Shown: piece after piece, positions 1 to 12,998 of the stretch
Numbering within the stretch: the first letter of the stretch is position 1
Layout: every line of letters starts with the position of its first letter
Assembly (NCBI GenBank): GCA_015832175.1
Contig: WJXW01000008.1
Span: 2,446,800-2,510,799, forward strand
DNA length: 64,000 bases
Source of the DNA: Paraphaeosphaeria minitans
Lineage: Eukaryota; Ascomycota; Dothideomycetes; Pleosporales; Didymosphaeriaceae
Direction of reading: 5' to 3'
Notes under the pieces: model-generated
Told to the model about the DNA's origin: nothing
Seen by the model: only the letters and a program-made list of their open reading frames with translations
Databases searched by the model: none
Program-made: the position numbers and the translations under genes

Positions 1-3000
1 GTACTATACTACTACGTTAAGTTAGGCGTGTTAAGTAGTTACTATTACCCTACTTACTATTACCCTATTAACGCTAACACGCACCTCTACGCGTAAGTAC
101 ACCTTTATAAGCGCCTTTTCTAAACGCTTCTGCCTACGCCTATAAATATTAGAAACTATCTTACAGATACTTACATTAAGGTATACTTTCTATACATAAG
201 TATGCCTAGTTTTAGTGCTAACTACTATACCTAGTCTAGCTGTTATTATAGACGCCTAGGTAAAGCACTTTACTATCTATAACACTAGCTACCTAAAGCC
301 TAAGCCTAAGTTCTCTAAAGGCGTCGCAGTCTTTAATATTACGTATAAGAATGCTGTAAACCTAGGTCCTAGGCGTATCTCTATAGGCTATATCTTTATA
401 AAAGAGTAGCTATCTACTATGTTAGACAACTAGACTAGTAATAGCTAGGCAACGTTTTAGTAGCTTTATAATAAGTGCGAACAGCTAGGCCACCTTTAAG
501 CTAGATACCCTAGCTAACTCTGCTATAAGTGTAGTAACCCTAGCTATCTAGCGTTAGGTTGCCAACTTTAAAACACCTACTATACCTATAGTAACGCAGG
601 ACATAAGCGCAAAGACTATTAGAACATTTACCCTTACTACCTAATAAAGGGCTATACTACTACTAACTACTACGTAATTAACTGCGTACCTACACCCACT
701 TAAGCTAGTTAAGCTGCAGCCACCTCTACTAAGAGTATAGCCCCTACTAAAGATAAAACTATACCTATAGGTTTTGTAGCTACACCTACTAAAGCATTAG
801 GTGTCCCTACTAATACTACTATTGCGCCTATGGCTAGCGAAGCTTCTACTAACTTAGAACTAGTAGAAAATTATAGTCTACCTCTTAGTTAGTTTAAGGC
901 CCTAGAATTAGACAAAATAGAAGTTAAGCTATATACTATAACTATAGAGCACTATTTATTATCTGTCTAGCTACACCTATTAGTCTTATACGTAAGCAAA
1001 AACATAGTAAGTAGCTAGTTTACTAAGAAAGCTATCCTTTAGACCTCTACCTTTAACGCTATTAGCCTAATTAAGACTTATAAAATATTAGTTAATTCGC
1101 CTATAGAATCTAACTAGTGTAATCTTAACTGTTTTAGTGCCTACAGCCGCAAAAAGCTAATACAGCTTATCTCTAGAAATAGTGCCATAGCCTATCTACT
1201 CTACGTATCCTAGGAGATTAAGGTAGATACTAGCCTAAATAGACAGCCCTAAGATCTCCTAGGGCTTACACTATTCTCTAATAGCACCTATAGCCTATAT
1301 ATAGCTATAATACACGCGCTTTAAAACGCGCTATAGAGATACTACTATATATAGGTTCACTTCTACACTGCGGCTGGCTTGTGGTTTAAGGATACTATAA
1401 ATAAGGTTTCTAAATTAATTTAAACATAGGTAAAAGTTAACACTATAGCTACCTAGTATCTGCGCTAGGCTATTAACATCTAGCTAGAAATATAGCTTCT
1501 ACTAGATAAGCGACCTAAGTACTCTATCCTAGCACATAAGTAGTTTAACTATTATAAGGAGTATTTTATAGTGTATTTCTATTTAGCTATTATAGAGTAT
1601 AAGGCTATCCCTAATACTGTGTTTATGCCTATAAAGGTGCACCTAGTTAAGATAGGTAGTAACCTGGACTAGCGCGCCTACTTTACGCTTATTATAATAG
1701 ACAAAAACATAAACCTTTGTGTTAACGCCCTATTTAACATCTAGTTCCTTAGCAATAACGTAAGTAATAGCATGGCATAGAAAAGGCGCGTAGTGCTGCT
1801 AGTAGGTATCGCTAATAGCCTTAAGCACTCTGCCTTTATCTAGTAACCCTATAATAGTAGGTCTAGTTTCTAGTAGGACCCTAAGTTCTCTAAGGACCAC
1901 GTTATTAAGGCTAATAACTTTAATAATATTAACTAGCTATAGGCTGCGCTAGATAACTACTTAGGTATTAAAGTCTATATTTGCGTTAAGCAACCCTAGA
2001 ACTAGATTAAGTAGGAAATTAATATACTATATATACTATTCTAGTAGTAGGATAAGTATAAACTAAAGCTTAACTTGTTACTTAATAATAACATGCTTAA
2101 TCTCCCTAATTATAGCTACTTTAAGCAGTATATTTTAGCGTTTGGACTTAATACTATGTAAGCTACTATTACTAAGGCTACTAAGCTTACTAGGCTAAAG
2201 AATAAGTAGTAAGGTTTCTTCTCTTTCTTTAAGCGCTTGTGCGCCGGCGTTAGTCTTATTTAGGGCCCTAGTGGTATAGGTAAATTAAGGTTAATCTTAG
2301 CTATTATTCTCTACCACTATAAGCTATTCGCGCATAGCAGTAACACTAGTTAGCTCTAGGTCACGTTACCTATTAACGCGTAGTTAGACAACCTATACCT
2401 ATAAGCGTATAACTAGCTAATAGCTTAGTACACTATGCTTAGTATCTAATCCACTAACATAACTATCCCTTACCCTATTATTATTCGCCAGCACATATAG
2501 GAGACAGAGAAGAAGGTCTAGTAAAAAGATATACTTACCTTACGCTAGGCGCACAATATTAACACTAGCCCTAATTATACGCCTAACGTTGGCGGTGCCT
2601 CTGCCAGTAAGAACAAGGACAATAATACTATCCTAGAAAACCTATCTATTAAGTACCTCCTACGCACTGCGTTTAACTAGTATAGTAAAAGCCTTAGTAA
2701 TAATTAGCTTAAGTAGGTTAGCATTACAAAAGAACAGTAGATACTACACCTTACTAGTATACTTATAAAAGGTAAGTAGCTCTACCCTATTACTAACCTA
2801 AACCTTAGAAAGTACTTACAGTTCTACAACCTAATAGAGTAGTATATAAGCGGCCATATTATAGTAGTAAAGGACATAGGGTTGCTCTAAGCCACTATAA
2901 ACGCACTAGCAGCTAATCTAGCTCTACTTACACACGCTATCTTTATAATACTATATATACTATTTAAGTACTACACCTACTCTAAGAGTAAAGTATTCGC

Positions 3001-4370
3001 CACACTCTAAAATAAGGCTAGTAAGACTACTAAGTGCACTACCCTCTACTCCTTTATCTAGTTATAGCTAGACGCCTTCTACGTCCTATTTAGGGACACG
3101 TTCTAGCCTACTCTAGTAGTAGGACTAGCTAGGCCTACAGAAACCTATTACTTCTATAAGTAGACTAAGATGTCGCTCTTCTCTTACTTTGTCCTTAGTA
3201 GCGCCTCTTAGCACTAGTTAGATCTCTAGTATTAGTTTATTCTAGACATAGCAGCTATAGTAAATATAATCCTACTAGGCAAGAAGCTGTAGACTAACTC
3301 TAGGGTTACTAATCTACCTAACTTTAACCGCGCTTACTAGTTCTTCTATAATAAGCTTGGCGTTCTTTAAACTATCTACTTCCTATAGGTGTAAGACTAG
3401 ACTAGCTTAAACATAGTTATAAAGTCTATATACAACATTTCCTTTATAACGCGCTATATTACTATTATACTCTAGCTTCTCTACTAAGGGTTTAAGGGCG
3501 AAGATATAGGCATTATTATTCCCTACACAGTATAACGCGACCTATATATTATAGGCGTTTATATAGTTACTAACTACTTTTAGGCTATAGACAAGCAGGA
3601 CACTAATTTAAAGAAACGCATTACTAAGAAGCTCTTAAAAGTCACTATCTCTACTATAAATGGCCTTTAGGGTGCGTAAAGGGATGTAATACTACTAAAC
3701 ACTATAGTTACTAGTAAGCTTAAATTTATATAAGATACTAGCTATATCCTCTTAGCTATCTCTTATCCTCGCGTTAGTCTTATTATTATTAGAGACAGCA
3801 GCGCCTACTACAACAAAGCCTATAATAAGAAGGCGCACTAGAAGACTGTTTACTATAAGATAGTACATTATTACTAAGAGTAAAAATACTTTATTAATAT
3901 TAATAGCTTAAGGCATAAGGAGCGCTAGACAAAGATTACCCTACTAATTAGACTAGATAAGAAGCTTACTAGCGTTCACGCGATAAATAGTACTAATAAC
4001 TAGCCCTACACCTTTAGAGATACTAAGGATAATAGTTTACTAGTTCTAGACTTTATTAAGGAGCTGTATAGATTAGATAGTAGCAGTGTAGACGTTAGCT
4101 TTAGTAATAATAATAATAGTACATCTATTAGTAGGGAATCTAACAGCAGCTAGGCTAATACTAAGTGGGAGGTTTCTAGCAGAGCGGGAGATAGCTAGTA
4201 GTAATACCTAGGAGAATTCTAGTAATAATATCTAACAGACTCCTATAATATATGGTAGACTCCTTATAGGTAGTGTTATAGGGCGGCATAGTAGTAAGCT
4301 AGCCCCTAAACACTACTAACTAACTCGTATAGTTAGGATTCTAAATAAGGATTATATTCTATCTTCTTTC
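1..4370 (+). pseudogene. RIP-broken SF1 (UPF1/DNA2-like) helicase with zinc knuckles, copy A (element P)
   Basis: One forward frame stays recognisable through many TAG/TAA codons that fit mutated Gln or Trp codons. Near the N-terminus (about 470-620) are three spaced Cys/His clusters fitting CCHC zinc knuckles (C-x2-C-x4-H-x4-C), with several Cys and His codons now reading Tyr, as TGC to TAC and CAC to TAC would give. At 2264-2284 the frame reads GPSGIGK, a Walker A motif; copy B keeps Thr in place of Ile. Further on come a GLARP-like motif III region, a PYTA-type motif around 3510-3540 and a motif V/VI-like stretch near 3660-3790. This order is that of SF1B helicases such as UPF1 and DNA2. 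The 5' end lies at or before the window edge. Non-functional. An RNA-helicase or transposon-borne origin cannot be separated from a cellular one. Confidence 0.82.
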
Positions 4371-5710
4371 TCCCTATAGTGCATATATTCTTTGTGTTTA
4401 TATATAAGATAAATAGCTATATATATAAGATATAGATGTAAATAGGATCTATCTATATATATAATTATAATAAGTAATATATACTTATAATTACTATTCT
4501 AGCCTACTTTACTATTTTACTCTAGTATAGAGGCCTATTAAGTATTCTCTTTAATTAGGTAGTAATATAAAGTAGAAAGCCTTACTTATCTATACTATAG
4601 GTATATTACGCCTCTATTAAGTACTACTAGATTTTCTACTATAAAAGATTAAAGTAGAGCTACTATTTATATAGGGAACTAGTTTTATAGTAATTACTAT
4701 TAATACTATCTATCTACCTAAATATTAAAAAGTTAGTGTTATACTATAGAAAGTAATTAATGTAATTTATAGCTTTTACTAAGTAATAGTAAATATAAAT
4801 CTTTAAATTATCTACTATATACTTAAAAGGCCCTACTTAGTAATATATAATATACTATAGAAACTTAACGTTTTAGTAGTTACTAAGATTTTATTATATT
4901 ATATAGTTGTTTCTACGGGGTATATATAATAGTAGAAGTTAAATTAATATCTAGTTAATAGCACTAGGGTAACTATACTAAACTCTACCTATAGTAAGTA
5001 ATAATATAGCTATCCTAGTAGAAATTACATAAAGTACGGTAAATTTGTATAAATAAAGATAAATTAGAAAGTATAAAATAAAGATATATAGGAGAAATAT
5101 AAACTTATATAGACTACTATAAGCTACGAAAAATCTAGAGAAATTAATTAATATAAAAATAAGTAAGGTATTATAAATTTATGTAAATAAATATAAAGGG
5201 GAGGATAAAAAGAGTAAAACTTACTATATAAACTATAATAACATAATAAAAGTAAATATAAAACAAAGTTCTAAAATTTAAAAGCGTAATATAAGCTAAT
5301 ATAAATTTATATAAACATAGGTAAAGTAAAGGGATAGAATATTAAAATATATTATATAAAATATTAGACCTTTCTATAAATAAAGGTAAGGTAAAAGGTT
5401 AGCATTATAAGATAGGTTTAATAAACTAATAAAAAGTTATATAAACTTATAAGATTTATATTAATAAATACAAAGATAGATTATATAAAGCTATAAAGAT
5501 TTATATATAGTAGTATATATTAGTATACACTACTAGAAGGTAGAGATATTAATAATAATAAAGGGTGAAATAAGATTATATAACTTTGTATAAAGTACTA
5601 TAAATATATATAAACTAGTATAATATAAGGTTATAAACTATAGTTAAGTCTTTTATAAGGGTATGTAAATTAATATAAAATAAAGTAAGATAACGTTATT
5701 AAAGAGTATA
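4371..5710. other. AT-rich spacer downstream of P, copy A
   Basis: About 1.3 kb of very AT-rich DNA with no recognisable reading frame. It is nearly letter-for-letter the same as 37546-38900, even though the GC-richer P bodies beside them differ at many sites. That fits RIP-saturated DNA with few mutable CpA sites left, or recent duplication. Confidence 0.75.
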
Positions 5711-6667
5711 AAAGATGTTTATTATTCTTGTGTTAAGTTATATAAAGTAATATAAATTATTATAAAGTAATGTAAAGCTATATAAAGTGATATAACTTTC
5801 TGTAAAGTGATGTAAGACAAGTTATTAAATATTTTATAAAGTTATACAAGGTTATATTAAGTTGTATAAAGTGATATAAAGCTATATAAAGTAATATAAC
5901 TTTCTATAAAGTAATATAACTTTCTATAAAGTAATGTAAAGCCATATAAAGTATTATAACTTTCTATAAAGTGATATATAGTGAAGGTATTAAATATTAT
6001 ATAAAGTTATATAAGGTTATGTTAAGTTGTATAAAGTGATGTAAAGCTATAAAAAGTGATATAAAGCTATAAAAAGTAATATAAAGCTATAAAAAGTAAT
6101 ATAAAGCCATATAAAGTGATATAAAGCTATATAAAGTAATATAAGGTAATATCACTTTCTATAAAGTAATGTAGGGTAAAGTTATTAATATTCTATAAAG
6201 TTATATAAGGTTGTGTTAAGTTGTACAAAGTGATATAAATTACTATAAAGTAATATAAAGCTATATAAAGTAGCATAACTTTCTATAAAGTGATGTAAGG
6301 TAAAGTTATTAAATATTTTATAAAGTTATATAAAGTAGTGTTAAGTTATATAAAGTAATATAAATTACTATAAAGTAATATATATTACTATAAAGTAATG
6401 TAAAGCTATATAGAGTAATATAACTTTCTATAAAGTAATGTAAGATGAAGTTATTAAATAATGTATAAAGTTATATGAAGTGATATAAATTATCATAAAG
6501 TGATATAAATTATTATAAAGTGATATAAATTATTATAAAGTTATATAAAGCCATATAAATTGATATAAAGCTATATAAAGTGATATGAAGTGATATATAG
6601 TAATATAAAGCTATATAAAGTAATATAGAATAGAGTTATTAAATATGCTCTAAAGTTATTAGTTATA
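5711..6667. repeat. 10-bp-period AT satellite between P and TLH, copy A
   Basis: The array is built from 10-bp monomers such as ATAAAGTGAT and ATAAAGCTAT, with variants at the seventh and eighth bases. It is broken at intervals by a longer phrase containing AAAGTTATTAAATA and TAAGGTTGTGTTAAG, which gives a higher-order pattern of roughly 100-180 bp. It ends in AAAGTTATTAGTTATAC, directly before the TLH unit boundary. The same monomers form the arrays downstream of each full-length TLH gene. Confidence 0.9.
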
Positions 6668-6934
6668 CCTATCTAAGAGGAAGAGGCGTTAGTAGTCACA
6701 GACGCGCTAAGATTAGCTTAGCGTTAGGGTTAGAGTTAAAAAATTAGGTAGGATTTAATACCAGAAACGCGTTAGACTAGGGGCAGAAACAATTCTATTC
6801 CCTAGCTATTTCTATTTCTTTCTTAATCTAATTTATCTCAACGTAACCTCTTATACTAGTCTACCATCTCTTATTCACAAAATAGGATAGTGGTGGCGTA
6901 GGGTTTAGCTATTACTTTTTACTACTAATTTGTA

Positions 6935-9900
6935 ATAGAGTTCTGCTAGGACGCTTAAGCTTCCGCGTTAAGCCTAGCTAATAGAGTACTAACATTACTA
7001 TATTAACAGAACTCTTAGTAGTAATAGTAACTAGTAGGAGAAAACTTAGCGTAAGCTAATATATAAAAGTATATTTATTTTATTAAGGAGTATAGTGTGC
7101 TTTGCTGTAGTAAGCACAAAGCTAGTATAGAAAATCTTAATATATATCTCTATTAAAAGCATAGTGTACTAGTTAATAAATAGAGGAAATTTATTAAAAG
7201 CTGCGCTCTTTTAAGAAGATAAGGGCTAGACAGCGTTACACTACTAGACACTAGCGGACCGCTAATCTAGATCCTAGGAGCGCTATTAGATAGCTTCTAA
7301 TATAAGCAGCTAGCATACAGCTATCTTACGCGAAATAAGGACTAGATATAACTACACTATAATAGTTATAGGTTAGCGTTTAAGACAGGATTAGATGCGC
7401 TCTACTAGAAGGTAAAAATATAGTCTTTTTTCCCTACTTTAGGACAGTAGCAGTACTTTATAGTTTACGTCCCCAATATAGTAGACAGCAGAGCAGACGC
7501 TAGGGCATATAAAAAAGAGGTAAAAGACATTCTAGTAGAGTACGTACAAATATAGGAGGAGAGGAAGTAGTAAGAGTAGGTAATAGATATAGAAGTTACA
7601 AAAACAGATAAGACAGGCTAGTAGAAGTTTATAGAGTGGCTAGAGCACTTTACAAACTATAACTATGTACACCTTACCTACGCAATCTAGCTACCACGCT
7701 AGAATAAGCCTAAGCTACAAAAGGCTGTGTAGGCTATAGAGTAGCTAGTAGAGTAGAGCGTCTAAGGGCTATCCTCGCTACTACATAAAACCTAATAATA
7801 GGTAAAGAGTGCGTAGACTAATAAGATCCACTAGCAGCTAATAGCCTAACTATAGAACCTAGAGAGCTAGGCGCGCTATGCTAGGTACATTATAATATTT
7901 ATATACTATATCCTACGTATTATTACTACTAAAGAAGCAGACAAGAAGAGTAAGAATATAGAGAGTAGTAAGGGTAGTAGCACTAACAATAGCAGCAATA
8001 GCAATAGCAGTAGTAGTAGTAACTATAGTAATAAGAGCCTACCTAAGGCCTATATAGGTTACTAAGTTAAAGTTAATCCCATAAAGAACGTGTAGGAGAT
8101 ATTCCTATAGAAAGAGGACTAAAAGCTGCTGGCTACCATGCTCTAGAAGGCCCTAAACAGTAATAATAAAGCTGGCCATATTATCCTAGTGCGCTAGATG
8201 CTTAGTACGTTTATTATAATAACCTATATCTACAGTCCATTTAAGAGCGGGCTTATTTACTTTACTATTATACTTAGGTTTAATTTAGAGACACGTTAAC
8301 TACGCACTACAAAGAACTATTTATATCTAGTGGCTAGGATAGTGTACTGTGTTTAGGTAATTAGTATTAAATACCTACTTCTGCCCACGCAATAGGAACA
8401 GCAGGGCTTAGTAGAATATAACTACTATTTTAACCTAAGAAAGCGCTTCCTAGTAGATAGGTCCTTTAGCCTAATAAGCTAGCTACTTAGTCTACTAGCC
8501 TATAGTAAGTTCATTAGCATAAATACCAGTAACGCGGGCAACGCCTTCTAGTTAGAGAATAAAAAAATTTTCTACCTTAATAGTAGACCCATTATTATAT
8601 ACTATTTCTAGCTAATAGCCCAAGAACTATTAACTAAGCTAAAGGACCTACTTTAGAGTAAGCTACTCTAGGTTCATAGTCCTAGTTAGCGTTTCCTAAT
8701 CTAGCTCAACCTAATTTAGGACAATGTTACGTATACACAACGCGGTATGTTCTTTATTACGCACAGAAATAATAGCCTAGAAAATAGCTTACGATAGATG
8801 CTTAAACAGATAATATAGAATAAGCAGGGTTAGAAGCTCTACTCTAGAGATGGGACTTAGAATATTACATATATAAAGTTATACCTACACAGTATTAAGC
8901 GCTTTAAGGAGCTAGAGCTTACTAATCTCCACATTAATAAGAGAATACCAGATTAGGGCACTAAGATTACGTTAATACGGTTCTATAACAAAGCACTATA
9001 GGACTATAACCTCTTTATAATAGATAGACAGATTATAATAGTAGTCTATTACTATAAGTTATAGTCGCAGTTTAACAAGCCTAAGGTTATCCTAAGGTTC
9101 CTACCCTTACAGCTCTTATAGGTGCTTATTATATACCTAGCGTATATATAGCTGTTTAAAGAGTACCTAACCATAGAGGTGCTAGGCAGCAGCTTTACTA
9201 ACTACCTATAGGCCAATAAGTAGAGTCTATGGCACACAGATCACCTAATATAGGTGCTAAAGCGTAAGACAGGTAAGCACCTAGAGGTGGCGCTAAACAC
9301 GCTTAACTACTAATACATAGTAGTGGGGATTAGGCGGGAGGTAGTTAGGGATATATTTGGGCAGGGTTACTAAAATAAAGTAGGTAAAATTAAAGAGCCT
9401 AAGGTTAACAAGAATAGTAAGAGCCTATTAGAGCTATAGAGCGCGCAGACAACTAAAATTAGCCTAGCTAACTATAGCGTGCCTATTAATATTATAAAGT
9501 ATTTTAGTATACGTTTAATTAAGACCTTCTAGCCGCTTAGTTAGCGCTAGTACAAGTTTCTAGGTATAAATAGGCACAAGATACAACCTAGTACAGCTAG
9601 AAAGCAGCAATAGGAAGAAGAAGGAGATAGTTAAAATAAAGGGAGAAATAATCTTACTATAGTCGTGCCGCAGAAAAAAACTAAACTAGGGGGTATTACT
9701 ATAAGTGCGATGTCTAGAGCAATATAGTAGGCACTTGGCTAGGCTACTATATTATTTAAGTTAAATAAGTAGAAACAGGCCATATTTACTATAGTAAATA
9801 GTTAGACACCGCTAGTAGTCGTGCTCCCTATAGGTAAAGGTAAGAGTCTACTATTTATAGTGCTAGCCTACCTTAACTATACTAGCGTAACTATGGTTGT

Positions 9901-11359
9901 AGTGCTGTTCCGCGCGCTAATTAAAAATCTAGTAACACGTATTTACGCGCGTGGTATTAACTACGTAGAATAGGTTAACTATAAGATAAACCCAGCCTCT
10001 ATTATACTAGTTAGTGCTAATATCACTAGTGGTGTAAAATTCCTAAAGTATACTAGCTTACTAAAAGATAAGAAGCAGCTATAGTAGATAGTAATTAATA
10101 AGTACTATTTTATTATCACCTCTAGCTATTAGTAGCTAAAGCTAGCAAAGCTACAGAATCTACGCGTGCTTATATACCTAATTATACTACTAACAGCAAC
10201 GCTACCACCCATACTAAAAGGGGTGTTAGGTAGAAGTATATTAATTTAAGCTGCTACCTATATCTAGGCTAGCACAGTACAGCCTAATATCTAGTATTAC
10301 GTATTATAGTGTAGGCAAGGTAAGGCTATAGAGGCAGCACTAGCTATATATTAATAGCAGTAGGAATAGCTGCGGAGTGGCTAGAAAGGTGTTATTTACT
10401 ACTACAGCAGAACTATATACAAAGTGCTAGTAGGGGCGCTAGGCTGTAAGCACTACCACGCTAGCAAGTTAGATTAAACTAAAATTTTTACTAGCTAACT
10501 AGATAAAGGTAGGCTTATTATAGTAATATTAGCGCTTAGTACTAGGATTAACTTTCCTAGTATTATATTTGTCTTGCACGTAGGCATGCCATAAAGCATA
10601 ATTAACTACTACTAGAAAAGTAGGTGTGTGGGGCGTAGCGGTAAGGTAGTAGACTTAGTTATTATTATTAAGCTAGGTAAAGTAGAGAGGCGAATCTAAA
10701 AGAGTGGAGCGTTAGTAGATATATACGCAATAGGCATATTTATTAAGAGTAAAGGCTACTAGCGTAGGAAGATAAGCGAGTATATAGATAGGTAGTAGGT
10801 AGTGTATAGTAATATAGACTTGGCTGGGTATAATTAATGTGGTAAGGGCTAGATTAAGTAGTAGTAGGCCCAGTCGCTTACAGCAAGTGAGTAGTAAGAG
10901 GTAGAGGTAAGTATAGACAAGCTATAGGCTAGATATATAATATACTAGGTACTAGGGCAGGTAGGCTAGTAAGAGTATAGAATAATACTGTACACAGCGC
11001 AGCCTATAATAATAAAAAGGAATATAGACAAGTTCTAGTAAGGGGTGCACAACACTAGGAACTGCCATAGCTATTAAAGGTGCTAGGTAAGCTAGAAGTA
11101 GTGCACGATAGGGTAGAACATCGCGAACTTATACTAGTGGCTAAACATTATAATTCCTGTGGCCAGAGTAGTAACAGGGATTACAGATAGGCTTAAGATT
11201 ATTTAGCAGTATAGGTTCTAGGGCAAGTGCGAGGTTTCGTGCTAGGCATACCAGATATGGCTTAGACAGCGCTATTATAAACATATCTAGGGCAAATTTC
11301 TTAGTAATGCAATAGTAGTAGCTATAAGAGTTATTATAAAACTTAAAGAGAAGAATTAG
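6935..11359 (+). pseudogene. RIP-broken telomere-linked RecQ helicase (TLH), copy 1
   Basis: It aligns along its whole length with the intact gene at 57908-62329, at a nearly constant offset of about 50,970. The start codon has become ATA (6935-6937), and dozens of TAG and TAA codons replace Gln and Trp codons. The differences are G-to-A and C-to-T, as expected from RIP on both strands. Remnants of the helicase core can be followed near 9830-9850 (motif I region) and 10610-10640 (motif VI region). The stop codon is kept at 11357-11359. It cannot make a helicase. This is the most heavily mutated full-length copy by eye. Confidence 0.93.
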
Positions 11360-12000
11360 GCCTAGAATATAGTACTTTACTTCTATTTTTTAAAAAATCT
11401 CACTTTATACATATTATAGCAGAGTTAGCCTATCTATTATAGATTTTATTTTACTTTACTATATATTAGTATAATAGGATGTAAGTTTTAGAAATTATAG
11501 AAAAAATAGAAACTAGAGTCTTCTAGAAGAGTTTAGGAATTATATAAAATAAGTAAATTTCTAAAAACCTAAGTACTAGTATTAATACTATCTTATAACT
11601 TATTAGAATTTAATAAAATTATAATTAAACTATATTTCTACTTTTTTATAAACTTTACCACTAGTTATTAAATAGTAGTATTTTTTTTTATATACTTATA
11701 ATAATTTTTACTTATTTAGTAATTATAAGTTTTACTTTAAATAGTTTATACTAATAGTATTATATAACTACTAGAGTGAAACTAAATTTAATTTTATATT
11801 AATAATTTATATTTCTATTAAAAAGAGAATATAAAAGAAATTATTAAAGTAGTAGTATTTATAAGTAGAAGTAGGACTTATAAATACTAAAACTAAATTA
11901 CTAAACTATGTAGTAGGGGTTAAATAATTTCTAGTTATTATAAAATTAAGAAAAAAAAACTAAAGGGTTATTTTTTATTAAAGGGAAAATATATATTTCT
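11360..12000. other. AT-rich 3' spacer of TLH copy 1
   Basis: About 640 bp of AT-rich DNA with no reading frame. It is almost identical to 44535-45180 and 62330-62985 downstream of the other full-length TLH genes. It includes short homopolymer runs of A and T. It may hold the original polyadenylation region, but no specific signal can be assigned. Confidence 0.7.
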
Positions 12001-12790
12001 AAAGTTATAGAAAATATAAAGTAATATAACTTTTTAAAAAATAATATAAGGTAAAGTTATTAACTATTCTATATAGTTATATAAGGTTGTGTTAAGCTAT
12101 ATAAAAGGATATAAATTATTATAAAGGGATATAAAGCTATATAAAGTAATATGTAGTAAAGTTATTAAATATTTTATAAAGTTATATAAGGTTGTATTAA
12201 GTTATATAAAGGGATATAAATTATTATAAAGTAATATAAAGCTATATAAAGTAATATAAAGTAAAGTTATATAAGGTTGTATTAAGTTATATAAAGTGAC
12301 ATAAATTACTATAAAGCTATATAAAGTGATATAAAGCTATATAAAGTGATATAAAGCTATATAAAGTGATATATGGTAAAGTTATTAGATATTTAATAAA
12401 GTTATATAAAGTGATATAAATTGTAATAAAGTAATATAAAGCTATATAATATTATATAACTTTCTATAAAATAGTATAAGGTACAGTTATTAAATATTTT
12501 ATAAAGTTTTATAAAGTAGTGTTAAGTTGTATAAAGTAGTGTTAAGTTATATAAAGTAATATAAAGTAATATAACTTTCTATAAAGGGATGTAAGGTGAA
12601 GTTATTAAATATTTAAAAAGTAATATAAAGTAACATAACTTTCTATAAAGGGATGTAAGTTAATGTTATTAAATGTTATATAAAGTTATATAAAGTGGTA
12701 TAAAGCTATATAAAGTAAAATAAAGTTATGTAGAGTAATATAGGATAGACTTATTAAATGTTGTTTAAAGTTATTAGTTATACTATAAAA
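12001..12790. repeat. 10-bp-period AT satellite downstream of TLH copy 1
   Basis: This is the same monomer family as 5711-6667 (ATAAAGTGAT/ATAAAGCTAT variants) with the same interrupting phrase (TAAAGTTATTAAATA). Monomer numbers differ slightly between the three TLH copies, as expected for slippage or unequal exchange. It ends with AAAGTTATTAGTTATACTA. Confidence 0.88.
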
Positions 12791-12998
12791 CAAACTTAGT
12801 AAGGAGAGAAGAATAAGCTTCTTATTATAAAACTTTATATAGTAGAGAAAAGTTAAGACTTTTTTAGAAAAGAGATATAATATTATAACTAGATAAAAAG
12901 TATACTACTATAAGTTAAAAGGAGTTAAAGTAGGGAAAAATCTTAAGGTAGAATAGGAAACCCGTTTATAAGTATATAGGAGAGGTAGGATAGGAAAC
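12791..12998. other. Distal end segment of TLH unit copy 1
   Basis: About 200 bp with no gene. It matches the terminal unit from about 63611 as far as GGATAGGAAACC (near 63823). The terminal unit then continues with a G-rich stretch into the telomere, whereas here the next TLH unit begins. It marks where a former end-proximal sequence was joined to another TLH. Confidence 0.75.

Larger units (their letters stand above)
1..12855 (+). repeat. Segmental duplication, left arm (P + satellite + TLH), copy A
   Basis: This stretch matches 33177-45943 throughout, with offsets near 33,180. It covers the P pseudogene, its AT-rich tail and satellite, and the TLH pseudogene with its 3' tail. Differences are overwhelmingly transitions, with small indels in the satellites. 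Position 1 aligns to 33177, so the duplication probably continues left of the window. Copy A carries more T:A than copy B at variable sites. Confidence 0.9.
6668..12998 (+). repeat. TLH unit, copy 1 (full length, RIP-mutated)
   Basis: The unit starts at CTATCTAAGAGG, a boundary shared by all four TLH copies. It has a leader of about 265 bp, the dead coding region (6935-11359), an AT spacer (11360-12000), a satellite (12001-12790) and a distal segment (12791-12998). The next TLH unit follows directly at 12999, so copies 1 and 2 are head to tail with no telomere repeats between them. The distal part matches 63611-63823 of the terminal unit and stops where that unit continues into its G-rich end segment. 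Confidence 0.88.

Noticed and set aside
5711..6667. A CRISPR array or centromere-like satellite
   Set aside because: The 10-bp monomers have no spacer structure and the context is eukaryotic. The same array sits immediately inside the telomere, so it is subtelomeric, not centromeric.
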